A stretch of 35,622 nucleotides of DNA from CAZJCK01 sp964544635 (GTDB lineage: Bacteria > Zixibacteria > MSB-5A5 > GN15 > FEB-12), in contig CAZJCK010000033.1 of the NCBI GenBank assembly GCA_964544635.1, positions 1 to 35,622 on the forward strand. Reading direction: 5' to 3'. Below, piece by piece: positions 17,207 through 23,634 of the stretch. The stretch's first letter is position 1. Every line of letters begins with the position of its first letter. Below the pieces are notes generated by a model. That model did no database searches. It had not been told where the DNA came from and worked only from the letters and a program-made list of their open reading frames with translations. The position numbers were made by a program, and so were the translations under genes.

Positions 17207-18504
17207 AGGCCGCCCGCAGGCTGATCATACTGCTGTTCATCCTCTCGTCGGTACCAGCGGCAGCCGCGACAATTAACGACCGCTGGACCGTCACCTTCAC
17301 CGAACGCTTCCGCCTCACCACCTGGGACAACGCGATAACGCTTGACGAAACCGCCGGTCAATCGCGTACCTTCACACGCCACCGCACACAACTCGGCGCC
17401 GCCTGGGCGCCGATGCCGCAGTTGACTCTCAACCTGCAGTTCGGTAACGAGTTTCGTTACCATGTACAACCGGCCACCATCGACTTTCATTTCGACGAAA
17501 TATTCGTCGACCAGCTCCTCCTGAGACTCAACCGCCCCGGCGACCTCCCGTTCAGCGCCATCCTCGGCCGCCAGAATATCATGCTGGGAGAGGGCTTCGT
17601 TGTTATGGACGGTTCGCCGCTGGACGGCTCCCGTTCGATCTATTTCGATGCCGCGCGCGTCGACTGGCATCTCAGCGCCCACCATCGCCTGATCGGCTTC
17701 TTCATGTACGGTGAAGAAACCGATGCCTGGTTACCAGTCGCACACGATCAGGACCAGGCGCTGGTCGAGCAGACTGAAACCGGTGCCGGTGCCTATTTTG
17801 TCGGCGACTGGTCGGAACGGGAGATTCACGCCTATTTCGTACACAAGTATCGGCACGCCAACCGCACCGTGCCGTTTGCATCAAGTATCAACACTATTGG
17901 TGGACGCATCGCTTCGCCACTGCTTCACAGCATCGATTTCAGCGCGGTTGCCGAGGCTGCCGTGCAGTTCGGATCGCGCGGCGACGCCGACCGCCTCGCC
18001 TTCGGCGGTTACGGCTATGCACGGTACCGTCCGGCCTGGTCGCACGACTGGTGCTTCCTGCCGCGACTGGTACAGGGAGGCGTTATCTTATTGTCCGGAG
18101 ACAAGCAGGCAACCGACGACTATGAAGCGTGGGACCCGGTGTTCGCCCGCTGGCCCAAGTGGAGCGAGTCGTACATATACTCACAGGTACGGGAGGAGGG
18201 TGTGGCGTGGTGGAGCAACCTGCTGTCAATCAACGGACGGCTGGAGTTTGCGCTGTCGCCGTCGGCAACCATGCGCTTCGACTACCATCACCTGCGGGCG
18301 CCCCGCACCGACTGCACGCCCGCGCCGTTCCCGGGCGGCAGCGGCGCCACCCGCGGCAATCTGGTAATCGGCAAGCTGATGTACACGTTTGACCGGCGCT
18401 GGTCGGGGCACCTGTTATGGGAAGGATTCGCGCCGGGCGACTTCTATTTTGACGGCGCCGACAGCTACGCCTGGCTCCGGGCGGAACTGATGTACCGACT
18501 ATAG
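17203..18504 (+). CDS. Outer-membrane beta-barrel porin, alginate-export-like
   Basis: About 433 residues starting at TTG 17203, which overlaps the symporter stop (TTGA) and has GGAG seven bases upstream. A signal peptide is clear: basic KAARR, hydrophobic LIILLFILSS and cleavage near AAAA (18-22). The mature protein has alternating aromatic/polar beta strands and the block NLQFGNEFRY ... FVDQLLLRLNRPGDLP ... ILGRQNIMLGEGFVVMDG, resembling the alginate-export barrel family. The C-terminus ends in Tyr-Arg-Leu after an aromatic strand, as expected for a barrel. It probably passes a solute through the outer membrane to the symporter. A longer frame upstream of 17203 lies inside the symporter gene and is not real. 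Confidence 0.83.
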   Translation: MKAARRLIILLFILSSVPAAAATINDRWTVTFTERFRLTTWDNAITLDETAGQSRTFTRHRTQLGAAWAPMPQLTLNLQFGNEFRYHVQPATIDFHFDEIFVDQLLLRLNRPGDLPFSAILGRQNIMLGEGFVVMDGSPLDGSRSIYFDAARVDWHLSAHHRLIGFFMYGEETDAWLPVAHDQDQALVEQTETGAGAYFVGDWSEREIHAYFVHKYRHANRTVPFASSINTIGGRIASPLLHSIDFSAVAEAAVQFGSRGDADRLAFGGYGYARYRPAWSHDWCFLPRLVQGGVILLSGDKQATDDYEAWDPVFARWPKWSESYIYSQVREEGVAWWSNLLSINGRLEFALSPSATMRFDYHHLRAPRTDCTPAPFPGGSGATRGNLVIGKLMYTFDRRWSGHLLWEGFAPGDFYFDGADSYAWLRAELMYRL

Positions 18505-18625
18505 CGGCATCATCTCGAAACCCGCACCCCATGCGGCGCAACAGCTTACCCGCACACCACCATCCCCGCAGCCAAATAATCGACCATAAAGAGAGATTTA
18601 TGTAGGAATCTGCCGACAACTACCG

Positions 18626-18801
18626 TATAGTCAAGCGTCATTATTCATTTGAGTTCGATCCTATCGCAGTCTTGTTCTAACCCACAACTCTCCGACAATC
18701 GCAATCTCGAACGAATCGCGCAATCGTGCGCAGATATATTTCGCCTCTGCTGCAGTCACTCTATGTGCATTGCCGAGAGAAGCAAACTATTGGAGTGTAG
18801 A
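18626..18801 (+). promoter_or_regulatory. Promoter and conserved leader of the first RRM gene
   Basis: A -10-like TATAGT lies at 18626-18631 without a clear -35. Fifteen bases later begins a leader (18647-18801) homologous to that of the second RRM gene: shared blocks include ATTTGAGTTCG, CTTG-TCTA, AATCTCGAA and the hairpin GCGCA-ATCG-TGCGC (18718-18731). The ribosome-binding site GGAG (18792-18795) is six bases from the ATG. There is no gene in this leader; the preceding 18505-18625 also holds nothing recognisable. Confidence 0.65.
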
Positions 18802-19092
18802 ATGAACATCTACATCGGAAACCTGTCGTTTAACACGACCGAAAATCAACTCCGCGAGGCCTTTGAGGCCTACGGTAGCGTATCCACCTGCAACATCATC
18901 ACCGACCGTGAAACCGGCGACTCGCGCGGTTTCGCGTTTGTCGAAATGCCGGGCAAGGATGAGGCCCAGGCCGCCATCAGCGGCATGAGCGGACAGGATC
19001 TCGGTGGTCGCACCCTCACTGTCAGTGAGGCCAAACCGCGGACCGAGAGCGGTAACCGCAGCGGTGGCAACCACTACCGGAACGTCTACTAA
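18802..19092 (+). CDS. Small RRM-type RNA-binding protein (copy 1)
   Basis: A 96-residue single RNA-recognition-motif protein. RNP2 is IYIGNL (3-8) and RNP1 is RGFAFVEM (42-49), with the aromatic positions that stack on RNA bases intact. The tail after residue ~80 is short, Gly/Asn/Arg-rich and probably disordered (SGNRSGGNHYRNVY). Bacterial members of this type are often induced by cold and bind single-stranded RNA. ATG 18802 follows GGAG and lies just where RRM homology begins. It is a single-gene unit with its own leader and terminator. A paralogue at 29918-30199 shares most residues in the RRM. Confidence 0.93.
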   Translation: MNIYIGNLSFNTTENQLREAFEAYGSVSTCNIITDRETGDSRGFAFVEMPGKDEAQAAISGMSGQDLGGRTLTVSEAKPRTESGNRSGGNHYRNVY

Positions 19093-19142
19093 GCCACGGC
19101 AGTCATTCAAGCCCGCAGCTTAGGCCGCGTGACTGAATTTCG

Positions 19143-19178
19143 GCAGGGTTGGTCAATGTGATCAACCCTGCTTTTTTT
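19143..19178 (+). terminator. Intrinsic terminator of the first RRM gene
   Basis: Stem GCAGGGTTG (19143-19151) / CAACCCTGC (19163-19171) followed by seven T (19172-19178), 50 bp after the RRM stop codon. Confidence 0.92.
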
Positions 19179-19338
19179 GTACCTGCGGCGTACTTATAAC
19201 TCGACGGCGCCGACCGCAACGCCCGGTGCCGCACCAAGTTGATCTTCCGCTGTTCATCATCTCTCCCACAAAGAGCTTGTGTCGCTGAGCTTAAAAGACC
19301 TATCGTCCTACCGGCAGCAAGCATACTTCGAGGAAGAG

Positions 19339-20520
19339 ATGTCCCGACAGACCCTCATTTCATTTACCGAACATCGCCATACGCGCCTGGCCGCGTCGAT
19401 TCTGATAAGCGTCGTCCTTGTCCTTTTCATGGTCCAGGCATTTGGGAAGGCATACCGAGATGGAGGCTATGACTTCACCACCTACCTGCTGTCGGCAGAA
19501 GCGCTCGCACAAGGAACAGACCCATACCAGACCGGCTCGCCCTTTCCCTATGCCTACCCGCTGTTTTTGGCTTTCGTCCTTATCCCCCTGACATGGTTGC
19601 CCTACTGGCTGGCGAATCTCCTGTGGTATGCTGGTAACATAACGGCGATGTTCGGATCGATTGTCATTGCGACCAATGTTGCGGGCCGGCAGAAGAATCT
19701 CAGGTGGAATACGTACCTGCTTCCGCCGGTTGTGCTGGCTCTTCTGTTCATGATCAACGTGATACAGAATCACCTGCTAAACGGACAAGTCAACTTTGTA
19801 GTCGTCTTTCTCTGTCTGCTCTTTGCCAGGTACGATCGCGACGGTCGCGCTGTTCCCGCAGCCGCCGCACTGGGTGCGGCAGCTGCCATCAAACTGGTTC
19901 CCCTCATCCTGCTCGTATACCTGGCGCTCCGACTCCGTCTCAAGTGCCTGTTGTTCTCCATACTGTTTTTCGGCCTGTTCTGTGTACTCCCGGTTTTGTC
20001 GGCCGGGGCGGACTTGTTCACTTACTACCGCCAGTACGTCGATCACTTCGTACTTGGCAAACTGGCAACCGGTGCTCCCCGGGACCAGATACCCTACACA
20101 CTTCACGGCGTACTTCTGGACTTCTTTCCTGCCCTCGGAGACCTCCCCGGCGACACTCTCACAGCTGCCGTCGTTGTTGTTGTCGCTCTGGTCGTAATCG
20201 ATCGTCTGGCCATCTCCAGGTCAGTCAGCGCGTCCGGCGCCTGGACCATTCACCTGTACCTGATAGCCACGCTGCTGGTTTCACCGATGTCGGAAACCCA
20301 CCACTTCGTGTTTGTCATGCCGGCAGTCACCCTCCTGATGGTACATCTTTTGTACGACAAAACTCTGCCGCCATGGCCGTATGCCATCGCTCTCGGTTTG
20401 TTCGTGGTGTGCCTCCATGCAGGTCGTTGGCTGGGCGGGCCGGTGTTCTTTATCGGCCTGGTATCGTTGCTGACTGGAGTTACCGGCCTGGCTTTGCGAC
20501 AAGAGCCTCCCCGGTCATAG
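19339..20520 (+). CDS. GT87-like (DUF2029) polytopic glycosyltransferase
   Basis: A 393-residue membrane protein with about ten hydrophobic segments. The first external loop holds GGYDFTTYLLSAEALAQG, where an Asp follows the first helix as in GT-C enzymes; LLNGQVNFVVVFLCLLFA and AALGAAAAIKLVPLILLVY are typical of the GT87 family, which uses polyprenyl-phosphate sugars. The sugar and acceptor are unknown. ATG 19339 was chosen for the GAGG five bases upstream; an in-frame GTG at 19279 would add 20 residues. It converges on the FkbM gene with an 11-bp gap. Confidence 0.85.
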   Translation: MSRQTLISFTEHRHTRLAASILISVVLVLFMVQAFGKAYRDGGYDFTTYLLSAEALAQGTDPYQTGSPFPYAYPLFLAFVLIPLTWLPYWLANLLWYAGNITAMFGSIVIATNVAGRQKNLRWNTYLLPPVVLALLFMINVIQNHLLNGQVNFVVVFLCLLFARYDRDGRAVPAAAALGAAAAIKLVPLILLVYLALRLRLKCLLFSILFFGLFCVLPVLSAGADLFTYYRQYVDHFVLGKLATGAPRDQIPYTLHGVLLDFFPALGDLPGDTLTAAVVVVVALVVIDRLAISRSVSASGAWTIHLYLIATLLVSPMSETHHFVFVMPAVTLLMVHLLYDKTLPPWPYAIALGLFVVCLHAGRWLGGPVFFIGLVSLLTGVTGLALRQEPPRS

Positions 20521-20531
20521 CCGGCCCGGAA

Positions 20532-21299
20532 CTATCGCAATGGGTTCGAACTTGCACAGGCTGTCGTGTCCATCCGGTTGGCGATGAACCGATAGCCGTG
20601 CGACGACAGCTTGTCGATAATCGCCCGGTATTGATCCCCGGCCATGTGCAGATTCTCGAAGCGGACAATCGGCGGACGAAACTGTTCAAAATCGATGGCA
20701 TCGAGAATTTCGAAGTCGTACCCCTCAACGTCAATCTTCAGCAAAACCGGGAGTGCATCACACTGCGCAATCAGTTCGTCGGGCGTGATGCACTCAACCT
20801 CGACCTCTTCGGTACTGTCGCCGCCCAGGCCGAGCTTGTGGGCATGATCGAGCACGTGCTGCCTGTCGAAACTGGCGATGCCGTTGGTGCGCGCCCAGAT
20901 CGGGAGATCGTTGCGGCCCTCGAGTGCACTTTGGTTGAAGCGGTATAGCGTCATGCGCCTCTTCTCGCGGTGCACCGCCTTGTTCAACAGCACGATATCG
21001 TCATACTTGGCGAAATTGGTCTTGAGATTGTCAAAGATATCCGGCTGCGGTTCCACGACTATGCCGCTTGAGTCGAATTCGCGGACATACGATATGAGAT
21101 CGTCCGCCCGGGTGACACCATCGTTGCCGCCAATCTGGACAAAATGAAAGCGGCCGCCGTTGCGATAAATTTCGGCCCGCAGCAGTTGGTCGAAACAAGC
21201 GGTCAGCCGCGACTGCGATTGCAGTACCGCCGGCATGGACCGCTCAAAAACCAGCCCCCAGCGGGCGAGCATACGGTTCAGATGTGATCGGAAACTCAC
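20532..21299 (-). CDS. FkbM-family SAM-dependent methyltransferase
   Basis: A 255-residue protein. The SAM-binding motif is VQIGGNDGV near residue 57, followed by IVVEPQPDIFDNLKTNF and the family block VLLKIDVEGYDFEIL with the acidic residues near 190. FkbM-type enzymes usually methylate sugar hydroxyls in glycans or secondary metabolites; the substrate here is unknown, although the adjacent GT87-like gene hints at a surface glycan. The start is GTG 21299 with a weak upstream site; an in-frame ATG at 21272 is an alternative. Confidence 0.9.
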   Translation of the reverse strand: MSFRSHLNRMLARWGLVFERSMPAVLQSQSRLTACFDQLLRAEIYRNGGRFHFVQIGGNDGVTRADDLISYVREFDSSGIVVEPQPDIFDNLKTNFAKYDDIVLLNKAVHREKRRMTLYRFNQSALEGRNDLPIWARTNGIASFDRQHVLDHAHKLGLGGDSTEEVEVECITPDELIAQCDALPVLLKIDVEGYDFEILDAIDFEQFRPPIVRFENLHMAGDQYRAIIDKLSSHGYRFIANRMDTTACASSNPLR

Positions 21300-21398
21300 T
21301 CTATTGCATATTCCAGGTTGGAGGCCACGAACTCAAACGAAAACGTAAGCCTTTATCCGCCGTTGCGCAACTGCTTCGTCCCGGCCCGAAACCGGCGG

Positions 21399-21935
21399 TC
21401 ACTTCCCCCTGAAATAAGTGTGGAACTCACCCGGTCCGGCCTGTGCCACCCAGACCTCGTGCCCCTGATCAGTCGCCTTATCGATCAACGGAGCCGGTTC
21501 AAACGGCGTGACCAGTTCAAAAATGGCGCCGGCGGCGAGGTTCTTCAATCCATCCAACACCACGCCGATCGGCTGTTCGCCACGTTCGATCATCGCCCGG
21601 GCGTCAAGCCTGGCAACGATATCGTCGGTGTCTACCCACGACGGTGGCTCGGTGGCCGACGGACCTTGCGATGTTGTCGCAGCGACGTCAGAGAACTCCG
21701 GCTGGCCCACCGCCTGGCGCAACCGTCGCACCATCGCTTCCACCGACACGTTCCCGACCCGTGCCGCCTGCGCCAGGCTGGTCACCCGGGCGACGGTACG
21801 CCGTAACACCGGGTTGCGCAGCTTTTTGAACGGTGGTGCGATGTCGATCAGCACCGCTTCCAACTCCGGGTACGCCTCTAACAGCTCACCGACTTTGGTC
21901 TGTGGCGTGATCAGCAGTTTGGATTCATCACTCAT
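21399..21935 (-). CDS. DUF1858 plus DUF2249 protein
   Basis: A 178-residue cytoplasmic protein. Residues ~8-70 match the DUF1858 / ScdA-N-like fold (ITPQTKVGELLEAYPELEAVL, then PPFKKLRNPVLRRTVARVTSL). Residues ~105-176 match DUF2249 (LDARAMIERGEQPIGVVLDGL, AIFELVTPFEPAPLI). A Pro/Ser-rich linker joins them. Both modules occur in anaerobes near hemerythrin and nitrosative-stress genes. The start ATG lies 8 bp after the stop of the hemerythrin-type gene, so the two form an operon. Exact chemistry is unknown. Confidence 0.85.
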   Translation of the reverse strand: MSDESKLLITPQTKVGELLEAYPELEAVLIDIAPPFKKLRNPVLRRTVARVTSLAQAARVGNVSVEAMVRRLRQAVGQPEFSDVAATTSQGPSATEPPSWVDTDDIVARLDARAMIERGEQPIGVVLDGLKNLAAGAIFELVTPFEPAPLIDKATDQGHEVWVAQAGPGEFHTYFRGK

Positions 21936-21943
21936 GGCGATCC

Positions 21944-23185
21944 CTATTCGTACGACAACAACCGCTTCTCGCCGGTCAGGGCGCGCTTCGCGGTTAAGTC
22001 CTGGCTCACTTCCAGGGTGCCAAGGTATTCACCCTTGTCGTCGCGAACCGCGAAATATTCGATGTGTATGAACTTGCCGTGCAACTCTATCCAGAACGGT
22101 GCGTGATCGGCCGCTCCCGACTTGAAGTCATCGACAATCTTCTGCACGATGTGCATACTTCCTGGCGGATGACACATCTGCACCTTGCGACCGATAATTG
22201 CGCGATTGCGCTCGAAGATCCGTTCCCGCCCCTGCGTAAAATACTTCACCCGGTCGTCGGCGCCGACGAACGTAAGGTCAAACGGTATGGTATTGAGTAT
22301 CTTCTCCATCTCGGTGCGACTCAAACTGCCGCTCGGAAACTGCACGCGCTCCGGTTCCTCTTCCGGCTCGAAGGGTACGTCGAACGTGCCTGACGTGGTA
22401 TCCGGTCGCCATGTGTCGATTGGATCATAAATACAGAAGCCGATCTGCGGGCTTTGCTGGTAGATGGCATACCATTCAGTGTCATCGAGTTTTTCGAGGC
22501 ACATCGGGAAGAGAATTTCTTCCTCCTTGAAGATCATCTCGCTAATGGCCTCCGTCGCCGGCTGCAGGACGAGGTCGACGAGACCCTTGGCGTCACCCGC
22601 CGAAACCGTCCCCTGGTACTGCAGACCCTCGAGCGCATTCTTGACTGCTTCGCGCACTTCGTCATCTTTGCCCCACATGACCGTCGGCGGACCGGTAATG
22701 CCCTTTTGTTCAAGGTATGGAAAGAGCAGGTTTTCCTTGCGGCTGTAGTGCTTGTCGATGTCGGACAGTCGGCTGAAGCGTACCCGAAGCTGGCCGACCT
22801 GCTCGCTGGCGTCGGCATCGTCGTTCATCTGGCGGATCTCGGCGAACAACTTGTCGGTCAACTCCAGTTCGCCGGCCAGCGCTTCGTTCTCTTTCTTAAA
22901 CGTGTGAATCGGATGTCCCGGCGGTACGTCGTCGGTATCCGCCGCCTCCATTGCCCCGCGCATGGCCTCAGAGTGCAGGTCGCACAATCGCAGGATCTCT
23001 TCGGCCGGCACACCGTCAGCAATCAACTCCTGCTCCACTTCGACTACTTCGTGATAGGGTACCCGTCCCAGCAACTTAACCAGCTGCGTCTTCACCTCGT
23101 CCGGCGCCTTTCCCTCGTGTAGTTGCAGGATAAGGTGTTTGAGCACCTCGCGACGGGCCTTGGCATTCTCTCTTAGTTCACTCAT
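21944..23185 (-). CDS. DUF438, hemerythrin and PAS domain protein
   Basis: A 413-residue protein from ATG 23185. Residues ~10-75 are DUF438. A hemerythrin-like bundle follows (~83-235) with probable di-iron ligands His91 and His94 (HPIHTF), His147 and Glu151 (HYSRKENLLFPYLE), and an acidic cluster Glu221-223 (EEEILFPM). The C-terminal PAS domain (~290-400) contains QMCHPPGSMHIVQKI, a signature of this PAS type. Relatives occur in anaerobic and denitrifying bacteria and are thought to sense or handle oxygen, nitric oxide or iron. It forms an operon with the DUF1858/DUF2249 gene. The ribosome-binding site is weak (GGAAGAG). An open extension upstream to 23308 would run through the palindrome at 23295-23308 and is not favoured. 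Confidence 0.9.
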   Translation of the reverse strand: MSELRENAKARREVLKHLILQLHEGKAPDEVKTQLVKLLGRVPYHEVVEVEQELIADGVPAEEILRLCDLHSEAMRGAMEAADTDDVPPGHPIHTFKKENEALAGELELTDKLFAEIRQMNDDADASEQVGQLRVRFSRLSDIDKHYSRKENLLFPYLEQKGITGPPTVMWGKDDEVREAVKNALEGLQYQGTVSAGDAKGLVDLVLQPATEAISEMIFKEEEILFPMCLEKLDDTEWYAIYQQSPQIGFCIYDPIDTWRPDTTSGTFDVPFEPEEEPERVQFPSGSLSRTEMEKILNTIPFDLTFVGADDRVKYFTQGRERIFERNRAIIGRKVQMCHPPGSMHIVQKIVDDFKSGAADHAPFWIELHGKFIHIEYFAVRDDKGEYLGTLEVSQDLTAKRALTGEKRLLSYE

Positions 23186-23606
23186 AGGATACTCTTCCGT
23201 TTCAACTTCCTTACACTCTTCCCGGCTTTGATTCTTACAACGAATCCGGGATGTTCCGGTGCGAACAATTTCGCTTGCCGCGCCGGAAACGTCATTGACA
23301 AAAGTCAAGCCGGTCGAGCTACCCGCGCCGCCACGCCATGTGGACGACTGAGCTATCGCCGCCTGGCATGTTGTCTCAGGGTTGACACGATGCGCACGTC
23401 GGCGCCTAAGCGCTTACACACGTTAGACTTAAAACGCCCCGGCACCGTCGGTAACGCTTTCAAATGGGTACCTCTTACCTTTTTAAAAAAAGAGGCGCAG
23501 TACTGGTACAACGGTCTGATATGTCGGAATCGTAAATTGCAAGATGGCCATTATCGACTGTCTGCGACCAAAGCCTGATTGCAGTGCGGAGAACTTTGAA
23601 TTGCAA
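23186..23606. other. Intergenic region between the hemerythrin operon and ppc
   Basis: No gene is supported here; open frames are short and compositionally unlike neighbours. It holds the upstream region of the hemerythrin operon, including two 14-bp palindromes (23261-23274 and 23295-23308). A CTTTTTAAAAAAAG tract lies near 23478-23491 with no obvious stem beside it. Confidence 0.6.
23295..23308. promoter_or_regulatory. CRP/FNR-type palindrome upstream of the hemerythrin operon
   Basis: TTGAC-AAAA-GTCAA: 5-base arms and 4-base spacer, the geometry of FNR, DNR and HcpR sites. It is centred about 116 bp before the DUF438 start. A weak A/T-rich -10 candidate on the minus strand (23266-23271) would put the site near -41, where activators of this family bind. 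The regulator itself is not in the window. Confidence 0.5.
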
Positions 23607-23627
23607 CCCGGCGCCTCAGGCGTCGGG
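23607..23627 (-). terminator. Hairpin after ppc, possible terminator
   Basis: On the minus strand CCCGACGCC-TGA-GGCGCCGGG forms an 8-of-9 bp stem starting 7 bases after the ppc stop. The following TTGCAATT is a poor T-tract, so termination strength is doubtful. Confidence 0.45.
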
Positions 23628-23634
23628 CTGTTTC

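Noticed and set aside
19704..20948. 414-codon plus-strand frame across the GT87 and FkbM genes
   Set aside because: It overlaps two well-supported genes in other frames, and its Arg/Ser/Pro-rich composition is typical of an off-frame reading.
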